Assembly (NCBI GenBank): GCA_033398695.1
Contig: CM065809.1
Span: 173,776,501-173,840,500, forward strand
DNA from: Orobanche coerulescens
Taxonomy: Eukaryota; Streptophyta; Magnoliopsida; Lamiales; Orobanchaceae
Reading direction: 5' to 3'
DNA length: 64,000 bases
Part shown: positions 1 to 13,046 of the stretch, in pieces
Layout of the letters: every line of letters begins with the position of its first letter
Position numbering within the stretch: the stretch's first letter is position 1
Made by a program: the position numbers and the translations under genes
Notes under the pieces: generated by a model
The model's input: only the letters and a program-made list of their open reading frames with translations
Told to the model about the DNA's origin: nothing
Databases searched by the model: none

Positions 1-2788
1 AAATACTGCCCTACATCACTTGATTGCCCTTCAATTGGAGGGTGATCAAATCCCCCCGGATGAGTCGTGGTTCCAGGTTTGCGGGAGGACCATTCGTTTT
101 ACGGCCCGTGATTTTGCCATGATCACTGGACTCCATTTTGGAAACTCTACCTTTCATCCACAGGACGACCATCTCCTTCCGTCTGACGGTATTTTCCACA
201 GAATACTCCATGGCAAAAATATTAAGGTTAGTGTTTTGCGGAAGAGGTTCAATGCTCGAGATTTTGGTAGAGACATAAGAGATTATGTGAAGGTTGCCAA
301 TTTGCTTATATACTACTACTTTATCTTATGCCGTGACGACATGATGGTCGAGACATGGGCATGTGCATTAGTTGAGGATTTTGAGCAGTGAGATATGTTT
401 CCTTGGGGTTCGTATGCCTTTGGGGTTTTATCTTACTACATAGGCAATGTTGCCATGAAGGAGGGACAAGAGCACAAGGACTATCACTTCTATGGTCCTG
501 TTTGGGCTTTACAGATATGGTCGTATGAGATGATTCCTTCATTGGGAGCATTGTGTGGTATTCGAGATAAATCTGTCCAAGTCCCCCGGTGTTTGATGTG
601 GACTACGAGGAAGATGTTTTGTGATAGGAATCATTTCTTTGATGATAAGGTACATAAATTTGTAAACGTATTTTCTCCTGACTTCATCTCTTCAATGTTA
701 TGTGATTACCCATCTAATGGTATGCTTTAATGACTAATTTTGCAGCACAGAGTACTTCCCTCTTTACCGCATCTGGAGGAGGATGAGGCTGAGTACTACT
801 ACCTGAGCTTTGAGAATGGCTCGCCATATGACGTTAAGTTCATTAAGCCTGTAAGAATAGTTGTGAATAACAAGGAGGATGAGCCTGCACCGATCCCGAG
901 AAAGAAAGTTATGGATAGGTTGAAGAAGGCTGCTGGGAAATTGATTACATATGAGTCGGCACATAAAGTGTCGAAGCGACGCCGGCAGAGTACCCCACCA
1001 GTAGATGGTGCAGAGACATCAGACCGGGAGAGGCAGCCAGAGAGGGTGTGTTGTATCCACGAACTTTCTTGTCTGGACCACACCCAGGGCACGAGCAGGG
1101 ATGAGTACTTCGATCGCTGTTTGAAGGCGGTCTTGTACGACGAGTCCGAGACGGGATTTATTGCTCGAGTTTCTCGCCGGGTGCTTTCTGGGATCGTGGA
1201 TTTCTTCGGACCTACGCATAGACGTTCTAGGAGACCGGTGCACTACTCAGCTGGGAGCCATGATAGGCCTCGTCTTTCTGCATCTGTTAGCAGCGCCCAG
1301 CGGAGGATTCCTGACCCTCCATGTCACTCAGTCTCTGGTGCAGCTCACAGTCACCATTCTCAGCGTCAGCCTAGTCACCATTCTCAGCGTCCGCGTACCC
1401 ACCATTTTCAGCGTCCGCCTACCCACCATTCTGAGGTCCAGCACAGTCACCATTCTGAGATCCAGCACAGTCATCATTCTCAGATTCATCATTGTTTTGA
1501 GCGGACTCAGCAGCCCCTTGATTATGAGCATCAGTATGAGCCATTTGACGTGCCGTTTCAGCAGTATGGGACGATGTTCGACTGGTTTCAGGACGAGCAT
1601 CATTATAGTGCGATGTTTCATTGTGAAGGTGGTGGTCCTCAGCATCAGCCTCCATTTCAGATCGAGCAGCCAGTTTTTGAGATCGAGCACTGCATGTACC
1701 TCTCGATCGTTATAGTTGTGAGAGGGATGCTGAGGGTGATGAAGATGGTGAGACTGCCGGAACGCAGCATTTGGGTGAGCGTAGTCTTCCACCGCGAGTG
1801 AGTCGACCATCTGCTGCTCTTCGGGAGCCTTTTGTGGTTGCGCCTCCAAGAGATAGCGATGCTCTGAAGAAGTTGTACCTACACTTTAGGAGGGAGCAGC
1901 CACGTGATGCTATTGTCCAGTGTTTGGAGACTGGGCATGCTCTCACCCAGGCGTTATTTGACCGGATAGAGTCTAGCCGTGAAGACTTTGATGCCGAGGT
2001 GATAGACTGTTATGTGCTTGCGACTCGAGCGAGGCTTCGGAGGGGAGTCCGTAGTGTTGGTGTCGGTAGAGTTGGCACTGTATTTGCCGGCTCCCAATTT
2101 TACGTAAGTTCTATAACCTACTCGCTTGTATATCATTGGTGTGATGTGGATTTTTTGTTAATTTTGTGGTTTGGCTTTTTGTAGTTAGTTTTGGCCAACG
2201 AGTTTGCAAGACTCCATCTGGATGATCCACTTGGTATCAAGGTGACAGGGAAGCCGGTTTACAAGGATTGGAAAATTCCTAAATGCATCGAGGACTACAT
2301 GACAGGTCCTAATACACCACATGCGGTTCCATGGTTAAATTGCAACGAAGTAAGTTTGAAATTTATATTTATAAATGATTCGCTATGTTTGATGTGATGA
2401 TCTTATATGATTACATATTTTTTTTCAACAGATCATTGCCATTTGTTGCCTCGACCAGAGCCACTGGGTTACTATCAAGATTGACATCATAATATGGACC
2501 GTGGAGTTGTACGATTCCTTGTCACACCACCACAAAGATGGTCGATACCGATTCAACCAACTGCGACCGATTATGCGTCTGATGCCTCGTGTGCTAGCTC
2601 AATTCGGGTATTGGCTGAACAACCAATCGAAGAAGAAGTATGACACGGAGATGAGTTTCAAAATTATGCCACGAGAGCTACAGTTCATACAAAACGACAA
2701 TCACAGTTGTGGCCCCTTCGCGTGCATGTACTTGGATCGACTCGTCTCTCGCAAACCTGTGAGCAAGGCACCAAATCAAGGAACTTAA
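1..2788 (+). pseudogene. Ulp1/C48-type SUMO-protease-like gene with DUF1985-like N-terminus (partial, decayed)
   Basis: Inferred exons are <1-649, 746-2103, 2185-2349 and 2432-2788, each bounded by GT/AG. The reading frame is open from base 2, so the true start lies upstream. The first exon resembles the DUF1985 domain found with plant Ulp1-like transposon proteins (DESWF, RFTARDFAMITGL and FPWG motifs). The second exon has a His/Ser/Gln-rich low-complexity stretch (about 1340-1500). The last exon carries the C48 catalytic set: His in SHWV, Asp in LYDSL, and Gln and Cys in QNDNHSCGPF. It is broken: an in-frame TGA at 389-391 falls where the family has Trp, and there is a frameshift near 1690-1700. 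The family cleaves ubiquitin-like modifiers; activity here is not expected unless the stop is read through. It is convergent with the transposase at 19567-22380, as in MuDR-type elements. Confidence 0.82.
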
Positions 2789-3221
2789 TGAGAAATATAT
2801 TAAGAAATATCGATATGGTTTAGCTGCTAAAATCTTTATGTTGTCTTTAGACATGTAAAATGGTTTATGGCGTGTTGTGTTGTGGCAAGATTAATGTGTC
2901 GTGTTGTTAAATATTTATGTTGTATTTAGACAGTTTTGGCAATATGAATGTGTCGTGTTGTTAAATCTTTATGTTTTGCCTCTGTGTTACACACGATGGA
3001 TGAACACGATCGTGGCCATCGTGGGTCACGATCGTGTTGTGTTGTTAAATCTTTATCTTTTGGCTCTGTGTTACACATGATGTATGCACACGATCGTGGC
3101 CATCGTGGGTCACGATCGTGTGCAACCTGCCCACGGTCATGGGTTGATGCTGTCGTGTGCGCACGATGGCTGCCATGACCGTGTGCTTACGACCGTGGGT
3201 CCCATCGTGGGCACGGCTGTG
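2789..3221. repeat. CACGATCGTG-like motif cluster downstream of the Ulp1-like gene
   Basis: After the stop codon, a short AT-rich stretch repeats the phrase gtgtcgtgttgttaaat (about 2900-3060). Palindromic CACGATCGTG or near-copies then recur at about 3006, 3027, 3087 and 3108, with variants such as CATCGTGGG. No coding frame is supported. The cluster resembles the ones at 19990-20310 and 22440-22670 near the transposase, which ties both regions to one element. Confidence 0.8.
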
Positions 3222-4512
3222 CACACGATCGTGTGTCCCATCGTGGGCACGACCGTGTGTCCCATCGTGTGCATATAAACTTTTGGTATTTTTGCCAATT
3301 TGATTTATTGTATTATCTAGAAGGATGTTTTGTGATTCAAGAATTGCTTGTTCAAACATTAATTACTATATAGCTTCTTATACAAACTCGTATTTGTTAT
3401 TTCGTTGTAACTCATTAGTATATGAGATATTTCATCCAGATGATGAACTTATCCATACGAACTAATACACTGAGAACAGATAGACTACACATGATATGCA
3501 ATATATTATGTTAATTCACTCAATAACTTTTTAAATAATTGTATCGTTAACAAATAATTGTTAATATATAAGTAACACCTAAATTGATGAGTAATTTGAG
3601 AAATTGGTGAAAATTTTTGATGTTCTTGTGCACACGATCGTGTGTCCCATCGTGGGCACGACCGTGTGTCCCATCGTGTGCATATAAAATTTTGGTATTT
3701 TTGCCAATTTGATTTATTGTGTTATCTAGAAGGATGTTTTGTGATTCAAGAATTGTTTGTTCAAACATTAATTACTATATAGCTTCTTATACAATCTCGT
3801 ATTTGTCATTTCGTTGTAACTCATTAGTATATGAGATGTTTCATCCAGATGATGAATTTATCCATACGAACTAATACACTGAGAACAGATAGACTACATA
3901 TGATATGCAATATATTATGTTAATTCACTCAATAACTTTTTAAATAAGTGTATCGTTAACAAATAATTGTTAATATATAAGTAACAACATCTAAATTGAC
4001 GAGTAATTTGAGAAATTGGTGAAAATTTTTGATGTTCTTGTGCACACGATCGTGTGTCCCATCGTGGGCACGACCGTGTATCCCATCGTGTGCATATAAA
4101 CTTTTGGTATTTTTTGCCAATTTGATTTATTGTGTTATCTAGAAGGATGTTTTGTGATTCAAGAAATGCTTGTTCAAACATTAATTACTGTATAGCTTTT
4201 TATACAAAATCGTATTTGTCATTTAGTTGTAACTCATTAGTATATGAGATATTTCATCCAGATGATGAACTTATCCGTACGAACTAATACACTGAGAACA
4301 GATAGACTACACATGATATGCTATATATTATGTTAATTCACTCAATAACTTTTTAAATAAATGTATCGTTAACAAATAACTGTTAATATATAAGTAACAA
4401 CACCTAAATTGACGAGTAATTTGAGAAATTGGTGAAAATTTTAATATTCTTGTGCACACGATCGTGTGTCCCATCTTGGGCACGACCGCGTGTCCCATCG
4501 TATGCATACGTG
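3222..4512 (+). repeat. Tandem repeat, about 411-bp unit, three full copies plus a partial
   Basis: The phrase cacacgatcgtgtgtcccat recurs at about 3223, 3633, 4045 and 4456, so the period is 410-412 bp. Each unit has a short GC-rich head with CACGATCGTG motifs, then about 360 bp of AT-rich sequence (ttttggtatttttgccaatt through gagaaattggtgaaaatttt). Copies differ by scattered substitutions and small indels. The short ORFs in it repeat with the unit and are not genes. Confidence 0.9.
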
Positions 4513-4661
4513 GATACAGTGCCAATTTGACACCATAGACACCGTGACATCTAGTTGCCAACGTGTCACACGATCGGAGCACACGATCGTGCCCATCGTG
4601 TGCACCATCGTGTGTGCTGCAAAGGGCAACATCAAATTATTTTATTATAAAATCCCATCGT
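4513..4661. repeat. CACGATCGTG-like motif cluster at the insertion edge of element A
   Basis: This short cluster follows the 411-bp repeats, with motifs such as cacacgatcggagcacacga and gtgcccatcgtgtgcaccat. It runs directly into the target-site copy of element A at 4662-4666. The other side of the insertion resumes at 18745. Confidence 0.7.
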
Positions 4662-4666
4662 GGGTC

Positions 4667-5948
4667 TGTTAGGCGTATTTTTATGCGCTTATTTATCATT
4701 ATTTTATATCCATTTGAAGTTTAAATCTGCATAAATGAGCTTTTAATGCACTATTCTTATATGTTTTGCAGGAAATTGGAGTCCGAAAGCCTAAACGACG
4801 AAAAACGGGCGAAAACGACGATTTCTGGTCATGAGCCGCGGCACACGCACGGCACACCAAGGCGTCGAGCGCACTGTACCGGGGGTCGCGACACGCACTT
4901 ACTGAGCCGCGGCCCATGAAGAAAAATAGGCGCCCAGGCATGAGGCGCTGAACGTTGGGGCCGCGGCACGCACTTACTTAGCCGCGACCCACGGGGCGGT
5001 TATGCTGAATTTGCCGCGTTTCTGGGCCATTTTTGGAGCCTGTTCTCGGCCTAATTCCCGGACGCGTTTTGGAGGCTAATGATGGTTATAAATAAGGATA
5101 AAGGTTATCAAAGGGGGGAATGATCGAGGAATCGAGAAAAAGCAGAAAACATCAAGGAACAGAGAGCGGAAGCTAGAGAACGGAGGAATCCAAGTTCTTC
5201 GACTGCGTTTGATTTCTATTATGCTTTCCTTAATTCTTTTTGTATTTTTATTTTCTAGAATGTCAGGCTAAAACCCTATTCTAGGATTTTGATGAAACCG
5301 AGGTTTTGATGAATTAACTTTTGATTTTGCATTATCAATATAATTCCCTTTTCTATTGAGTTTTCCCCAATTGTTCTTAATGCTTTCAATTGTGTGGCTT
5401 ATAATTGAATTGTTTTGATTACATAACTCGAATCGGGAGAGGAGAGTTGGTAGGATAAATTGGTGAGAACCGTTTTATCTTGTGAGATAGGAATATACTC
5501 ATAGGAATTATGTGGCCTTTCTGAAGATTTCGTGCTTTTTGCCTATTGTCGAATTAATTCACCTAGGAATAGAGTGTGTTATTCGCCTTAGAAAATTTTA
5601 TTGACCTCGGGAGAGGCGGTAGAGTATTTTAGCAATCTTCGCCTTCAATAAATTGGGAATTTATTAAATTCGTATAATCAAGAGTAATTCGGATAAATCG
5701 AGGTGGATTCACAATCCTAGATTAATTCCTTATTTGATTTTCTTTCTTCGAACAATCGTTTTCATTATTTATTCTTTTATTAATTTTCTTTAATTATTCT
5801 TGCACCTCCAATTTCAATCGTTCAGATAAAATTAGAATACTCATAAATTGGTAGTTAGTAAGTCAGTCCTCGTGGGAACGATATCTTACTCATCTCTTTA
5901 TTATTTGTTTACGACAACGTGCACTTGCGTTCACCGAAATTCGCAACA
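4667..5948 (+). repeat. 5' LTR of element A
   Basis: It is 1282 bp, TG...CA bounded, and matches 17449-18739 closely (scattered substitutions and one small indel near 4840). The first 400 bp contain a cluster of GCCGCGGC-like palindromes (about 4837-4995). A TATA-like stretch (ggttataaataagg) lies near 5083-5096 and could start the element's transcript. Confidence 0.95.
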
Positions 5949-5954
5949 AGTTTT

Positions 5955-5972
5955 TGGCGCCGTTGCCGGGGA
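5955..5972 (+). promoter_or_regulatory. Primer-binding site of element A, tRNA-Asp type
   Basis: The 18 bases TGGCGCCGTTGCCGGGGA start 6 nt after the LTR. They complement the 3' end of plant tRNA-Asp, the primer usual for Athila-type elements. Confidence 0.88.
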
Positions 5973-6088
5973 CTGATTATATTACCAATATCGATTTCAG
6001 TATTTCTAGTCTTAATTTGAACATTATTTTTATTTTTGTGTAATTTTTTTTATTAATTGTTTTCCTTTCAGGAATTTCTGGTTAGTGC

Positions 6089-8373
6089 ATGAGAAAATTC
6101 GGTAACGAAGGCTTATTACCTTTGGATACTGAACTCGAGCGCACTCTTCGAAAAAACAAGAAGGAAAAGCGTGAGCTACCGAAAAAAGACACCATGGCCG
6201 AGAACACAAAAAATCATGGAGGAGACAATCTTATGCAGCAAGCTCAACCGGCATTGGCACTCCGTGATTATGCAATGCCACAAATCAATGCAAACTTTTC
6301 GGGGATTCGACGTCCAACCATCCAAGCGAACAACTTTGAGATTAAGCCGGTTATTATTCAGATGGTGCAAGCAAGCCAATTTTTTGGACTGGCGAACGAT
6401 GACCCCAACGCACACATCGCTTCATTTCTCGAGATATGTGACACCTTCAAGAATAACGGTGTTACCGATGATGCTATTCGTCTGCTGCTTTTCCCTTTCT
6501 CTCTAAGGACAAAGCCAAATTTTGGTTGAATTCATTACCGCCGGGCTCTATCACGACTTGGGCGGAATTAGCACAAGCCTTTGTGGCTAAGTTCTTTCCA
6601 CCGTCAAAGACAGCTAGACTTAGAAACGAGATAACCACCTTCGGGCAATTTGATATGGAGTCGCTTCACGAAGCTTGGGAGCGATACAAGGATTTACTAC
6701 GGAGATGCCCACACCATGGCCGACCGGACTGGCTACAAATTCAGACGTTCTATAACGGATTTAGTGCTTCTACACGCACTCTTGTTGATGCAGCCGCTGG
6801 AGGAGCGTTGATGGGAAAAACGATGGTCGAAGCCCACTCTCTATTGGAAGCAATGGCTGCAAATGCTTATCAGTGGCCTTCCGAACGAGCGAACCCAAAG
6901 CGAGTTATGGGAGCTTCCGACAACGAACCCATCTCTACACTATCAGCCCAAGTCGCAGCACTGACTCAGCAATTGCAAGATTTTTCACATGCTCCTACCA
7001 CCGTTACCACGGAATCATGCAATTGGTGCAATGGGTCTCATCCTAGCGCAGAGTGCCAAGTCGGAAATCTTTTTGAGCAACATCCGATGGAACAAGCTCA
7101 GTTTGTGGGGAATGGGAATCGGCAGAACAATCCGTATTCCAACACATTTAATTCGGGGTGGCGAAATCACCCCAACTTTTCGTGGAAAAATGGACAAAAC
7201 TCAAACCAACCTCAGTTTTCTCAACACCAACAGCAACATCCTCCCACTCCAAAGATCTCTCTAGAGGAGGCAATGGCGAAACTAGCAGCAAATATGAGTC
7301 AGTTCATGACCTATACGGAAGCAACCTTGTAAAACCATTCCGCCTCTATTCGCAACTTGGAAGTCCAATTGGGTCAAATAGCAAATGTGTTAACAGCCCG
7401 CCCTGAGAGTACCTTGCCAAGTACAACCGAGACGAACCCCAGAGAGAGTATTAATGTCATTGGTTTGAAAAGCGGGAAGGAAGTGTGTGAGCAGCCCAGG
7501 CAGAATAAAAAGAGAGGTGATGATGAGGAGAAGAAAAATTCGGCGACCGAGGAATCACAAGTTTCTAAGAGCTCGAAACTGTTTCCAGATAATCCGACAG
7601 CCTATGTACCTCCCGTCCCGTTTCCACAGCATTTGCAAAAGCAAAAATAGGACGAGCAATTCTCCAAGTTTCTTGACGTCTTCAAGAAATTCCATATCAA
7701 TATTCCATTTGCTGATGCCTTGGAACAAATGCCGAGCTATGTGAAGTTTATGAAGGAAATCTTATCTAACAAAAGGAAGCTAGAGGAATATGAAACGGTG
7801 GCACTGACATAAGAGTGCAGCGCAATCTTGCAGAGAAAGCTCCCGCCTAAATTGAAGGACCCAGGAAGCTTCACTATACCGTGCACTATTGGGAACTTGT
7901 CTTTTGATAAAGCATTATGTGATCTCGGCGCTAGCGTTAATCTCATGCCTCTTTCTATTTTCAAGAAGCTAGGAATTAGGGAAGCGAAACCTACTACGGT
8001 CTCTTTACAACTGGCCGATAGATCCATCAAGTACCCGAGAGGGGTAATAGAAGATGTCTTGGTTAAGGTCGATAAATTCATTTTCCCTGCCGATTTCATT
8101 GTGCTTGATATGGAAGAAGACCATGAGATTCCAATTATTTTGGGTAGACCGTTCTTAGCCACCGGAAGGACCCTTATCTATGTTCAGGAGGGTAAATTAA
8201 TACTTCGGGTTGAAGATGAGCAAGTCACGTTCAAAGTGTTTCGATCTCTCCCGTGTCCAAGCAAGGACCAGAAGTGTTCACAAATTGATATCATTGAGAA
8301 AGACACACCAGGAGAGTTGTCGGTCGAAGTGCTCAGAATCCGTTTCAGCTGCTCCGATGTCCAAGAAAAATGA
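6089..8373 (+). pseudogene. Decayed gag-protease region of element A
   Basis: The first part (6089-6529) and second part (6526-7332) together look like a plant Ty3/gypsy Gag with the retrotransposon gag domain and a zinc-knuckle-like CNWC...H...C near 7018. A 1-bp shift near 6510-6520 separates them. In-frame stops follow at 7330-7332, 7648-7650 and 7810-7812. The 7828-8373 part is an aspartic-protease fold with the LCDLGAS active-site motif and an IILGRPFL flap-end motif. The polyprotein ends there; no pol domains follow. The decay pattern (several single stops in one frame) fits a non-functional copy. Confidence 0.88.
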
Positions 8374-9887
8374 AGAACAAGTCGCATATATGAGGCATTT
8401 GGACATGTCGTCTTCATCAACCGTTCATGCACCAACGAAAAATTCTAATGCTGTCATAAGTTCATTCGTGAAAAGGGAGAATAAGCCGGAAGTGAAACGG
8501 GTGCCAAGTCATGCGCAATATGGGTGTTTTGGAAAGTTGTTTTTGTTCAAATCTTTTCGAAAAGAACATTGGGTGTCCAAACCGAAAATCGAATTGTTAA
8601 AGACCAATGGTCAAAAATTTAAAACACATATTAACGGTTCGATGGACGGGGCGGAGTTCAAATGGTCTTTGCGAAAAGCAAATTGATTTTCAAAAGGTCC
8701 GGCTGAAGACTATAAACTTAGCGCTTCTCGGGAGGCAACCCGAGTATTAGTTGTAGAATTTCATTTTTCAGTGTTTTCTTGCATTTTAGGATATGCTTGG
8801 ATATGCTTATCTCTCACGTTCTTGGTGTTTGCCTCTGAAAATTCTATGCAGAAATCACCCCAGGGGATAATTCAGCAATGGGCCGCGACACAAGGAAAGT
8901 GAGCCACGGCACACACAAGTCGACACAAAAAGGGCTAAGGAAATTGTACTCTGTGCCGCGGCACGAACTTAGTGAGCCGCGGCACACACAACACCTGAGT
9001 CGCGGCACAATTATACTGAGCCGTGGCACACTAAACGCCCCAGCAACGCCCAGGAATCTGTACTCCGTGCCGTGGCACGGACCAAATGAGCCGCGACACA
9101 CTTACGCTACGGGCCGCGGCACCCGTACGCTGAGCCGCGGCACACGGCGATAGAACAAAGAAGCCCGGGCAGGCTGTACTCTGGGCCGCGGCTCACTTAA
9201 GCTGTGCCGCGGCCCCCGTTGCGAAGATGAACAGCCCAGGCCTACTTTATAACATCGATCGGCCGGCACACCAGGTAAGTTTTCTTCCCTTTCTTCGCAC
9301 AGCACTCGGCCGAACCCTATTCACTTCTTCTTCTTCTTACATTCTTCAATCCAAGCAAGGTAATTCTCAATCTCTTAATCCTAATTGCTACATGATTTGA
9401 AAAGTGAGGTATTGGTATTCATTTGATGATGAATATGTGTTAGTTTTTTTTCAAAGTTCTACCAAGGTTGAGTTGGGATATGAAATTTTTGATTGATTAT
9501 TGATGGTATCTGTTGATTATGAATGAATTGTTGATGTTATATATCATTTGTCATAACTATCGATTTATGTTGTTATTTTTGGGGATTGGATTTAGCCATT
9601 ATAATTCTTGTTCTTCATTTAAACCCATGCATGCTAAGTGTTTGATGAAATGCGTCAATGAAAAACTTTGAGCCAAACGTTTTTAAAACTATATGCAACA
9701 AATTATTTTAGCGGATTACATTGTACCCAACCCTTACGTCATGCTTAAACTTGAAAGCTCAGCCTTAATTTCCTCTTCGATGATGCAAGACTCTATATTC
9801 ACGTTTCGTGTATTTTAAGTCGAGAGTGGTGTAATTTTCCTTAAAGGTTGCTTAATTTCCGGTGTTTATTTTTTCAGGAACCTCACC
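8374..9887 (+). repeat. Non-coding spacer of element A with a GCCGCGGC/GAGCCGCGGCAC motif array
   Basis: A gag-frame remnant trails to about 8686. At 8721-8744 lies gcgcttctcgggaggcaacc, a phrase also present in element B (12989-13008, reversed). Between about 8878 and 9215, GCCGCGGCAC or close variants occur roughly ten times with the flanks cttactgag and cacac. This is the same motif set as in the LTRs. The array gives false ORFs on both strands. The remainder (9300-9880) is AT-rich leader-like sequence with no gene seen. Confidence 0.8.
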
Positions 9888-10181
9888 ATGGCTAGAAAAA
9901 GAAAGATAAGCACGAGGGCTAGGACACAATCGTCCCCCACAAGAGGGGAGACTTCACAGAGCCGAGCCGATTTGGAGTCTCACCAATTCTCCGATCCAGA
10001 AATTCACAGAATATTCAACGAAAAAATCCGACCTCGACCTATAATCCCGAAGCGGGGATTCACTCCCGCCCCCCAGGACGGTGAGCTTCTGACTATGATA
10101 GACGAGATGGGGTGGGCTCGTTTCACTGCGCCTCCTGAGCCGGCTGTAATCTCTATCGTCCAGGAGTTTTACGCTAGCGCT

Positions 10182-11473
10182 TGTTGTGAGGAAATCCCTC
10201 ACACTATGCCGCAAGTGCACGGTGTCAACAAGTAATAAAGTGATAAGTAAGATATCGTTCCCTCGAGAACTGATTTCACTAAGTACCAAAATATAGTCGA
10301 CTCACAATTTTATTTGAAGAACAATTATATGGAGTTTATATCTAAACTAATTGTAGAAAAATAAATAGAAAATAATAATAATAATAATAATAATAAAAAT
10401 AATAATAATAATGGTGTAGGATTATGATTTTCACCTCAAACAATCAGGAATGATTTTTATTCAATTCCAATTCACTTTTATTCAATTGATTATAAGTCAG
10501 GAATTCCTAAATTATTCTAAAGCCTTTCTCAAGGTCGATAGAAAATACACCGAATTATTAACTCGATATATCCCTATTCGAATTAGATAATTAATAGCTA
10601 AAACAGTTCAAGAATCCCCACAATAAATAGGCTTCACAATTCCCATGAGTATATCCCTATCTCACGAAAATCATGATTATTCTCACAAGAACTATGCCTA
10701 AATTTCATCTCCCGAATCCATAAAGACATTCAAAACAATTCAACTGTTGGCCAGACAATTAAAAAGCATTAAGAACAATGAGAAAAATCCAACTCAATAC
10801 GAATAACAAGTAAATTGAAATAGAAATAAATAAATCAAACCGTCATGTAATCGGCTACAATCACAATCCTACTAGAACAGATCTAAAAAATCAGATGCGG
10901 GAAAATTAAGAAAAACCGTAGGGATCCGTGGTCTTGTCGTCGCCCACAAATCTCCTCCTTGTGTTCTTCGCTCTATCTATCGATCTCCTCCTGATCCCCC
11001 CTTTCTTTTCTGACCTTCAATGCTTATTTATAGCCGTCCTCAGCCTCCAAAATGCGTCTGGGAATTAGGTTGGGAATAGGCTCCAAAAACGGCCCAGGAA
11101 CGCGGAATATTCAGCAAAACCGCCCGGTGGGCCGCGGCTCACTTAATCTATGCCGCGGCTCACCATGTTCAGCGCCCCATGCCTGGGCGCATATTTTCCT
11201 CCTGGGCCGCGGCTCAACATACTTGTGCCGCGGCTCACAGTACAGTCCACTCGGGGCTCGCTAGTTGTCTTCGTGTGCCGCGGCTCACTTAGTTTGTGCC
11301 GCGGCCCCAGGCCAAAATTTACCGTTTTTGCCCGTTTTTCATCATTTCGGCTTTCGGACTCCGATTTCCTGCAAAACATATAAGAATAGTGCATTAAAAG
11401 CTCATTTATGCTGATTTAGGCTCAAAATGGATATAAACTAATGATAAATAAGCGCATAAAAATACGCCTAACA
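10182..11473 (-). repeat. 3' LTR of element B
   Basis: It is 1292 bp. Read on -, it starts TGTTAGGCG directly after the polypurine tract (caagtttgggggtatt, 11474-11489 in + coordinates) and ends in CCTCACAACA. It contains an ATA/ATT microsatellite (10374-10412) that is shortened in the other LTR. The GCCGCGGC cluster lies at about 11120-11320. Confidence 0.93.
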
Positions 11474-13046
11474 AATACCCCCAAACTTGAGCCTTTGATT
11501 GTCCTCAAGCAAAATTCAATTTTCAAATAAAAAATATCGTGAATAATCGTGCAAGTCCATAATACTCAACTTAATCAATACTACCCTGAAAATCTCAAAG
11601 AATAATACAAGTATCGTAATAGTGAGTCACGTCCAGGACACTGATTCCACAAAGTAACCAATTTCAGTCCTAATCAATCGTTCATGAAGAAAATCAAGCT
11701 CAAAGATTAACAAGCGTGAATTTAACCGACCGTCAATATGAAGGGTTAGAAATAAACAAGCCAACTCGCCCAGTCCAACGGTCTAGTGGCAAAAATTTAA
11801 GAGTTTCATCGTCAAAATTAATCCTCGGATAGTATTCCCTTATGTATGATCAACAATATGATTCGAGTTAACCACTAGGTTTCGGCTCTCGGGATATTTC
11901 ATCGGGATGATCCTAGGGTGGATTTCCATTCTCATATATTGGGGAACCGTTTGACGTAAAAGACACTCATGGGGCACATGGATGCTTCTAGTTACTATGT
12001 CCCCCTCTACAGCGGAGAAAAAACTCGAATAGCAAGTCCCGCATGTCAAGGTTGTCGTTTTACGCGAGAGTAAACTACGAGTCACGTGAATACCCCCGGT
12101 TACTAGGCTTCCCATCATCGGTAATGCGATATTTCTAAATCATTAGTCTATTTAGGGTTGTCGTTTCACGCGATAGTGAACAACGGGTCATGTGAATACC
12201 CCCGGTTACTAGACTTCCCATCATAGAACAAATAATATCTCAACTTTTTCTTGGGAAAACTGTCCGACTCTAAACTCAAATCAAGTGCCAACACGACTCA
12301 TGTTACTGGACAACTAGATAACCGAAAAGTATAACCAAACATATAGACGGCGATTGGAAAACACGTATGTCTCCTTTCTTATCTGCTAAGATTTCTACAA
12401 AAACGATAAAATTTCGGACCTAATTGAATACTCAACAGAAACAGATATCGCTGACTGCAACTCGACTAAACTCAACCGTTTCTTCCAAGAGAAATCAGTA
12501 TCGTAACATCAGTTTTACACACGGAAGCACGAAAAATTCACGAAAAGTAAAGCACTGATGAAATCACAATTTATAACCAAGAAAATTAAGAAAATAACGC
12601 ATGCTTCAATCTATTCCACTACACATAAAATCATCAACAATAAAACTCATGTGAAAATAAAAGAGATAAGGAAAAGAGAATCTTATTCCAAATGTCTTCT
12701 TGAACGCCAGCACATGTCTGAGTGGAATCGTCGGTCAATCCATACTTCAAATAATGCCCAACATCACGAGGGACCCCCAAACTTCGTCTCTAGTCATGAA
12801 ATAACTGTAGACATTAAGTCAAGAAAGACTAGAATACGAAGGATAATACTCATTGGGGTAAAAAAAAATATTAGAGAAATCAGGGCCACCAAGAATACAC
12901 GAATCCAAACGAAATAACGAAACAAAGGAAAAAATTATTAACTAAAAATTAAATAAAAACAACTAACTAGAAAGCAAGTAAAAATGATGGGTTGCCTCCC
13001 ATCAAGCGTTCTATTTTACGTCTTGAGCACGACGTGGCAAAAAAAT
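11474..13046 (-). repeat. 3' non-coding region of element B, with repeats shared with element A
   Basis: No coding frame is supported. The phrase agtaaccgggggtattcacg (read on -) recurs at about 12080-12110 and 12190-12220. The same phrase, and the flanking hairpin-like cgcgtaaaacgacaacc, occur in A at 16695-16870. The ggaggcaaccc phrase lies at 12989-13008. The short ORFs here are chance frames. Confidence 0.75.

Noticed and set aside
3000..4620. Repeats that could be mistaken for a CRISPR array
   Set aside because: Spacing is irregular or 411 bp, units are diverged, no cas genes are present, and the sequence is plant nuclear DNA.
8844..9305. Arg/Gly/His-rich ORFs on both strands in the GCCGCGGC array, and similar ones in the LTRs
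   Set aside because: Products of a CpG-rich repeat; the same peptides recur wherever the motif occurs.
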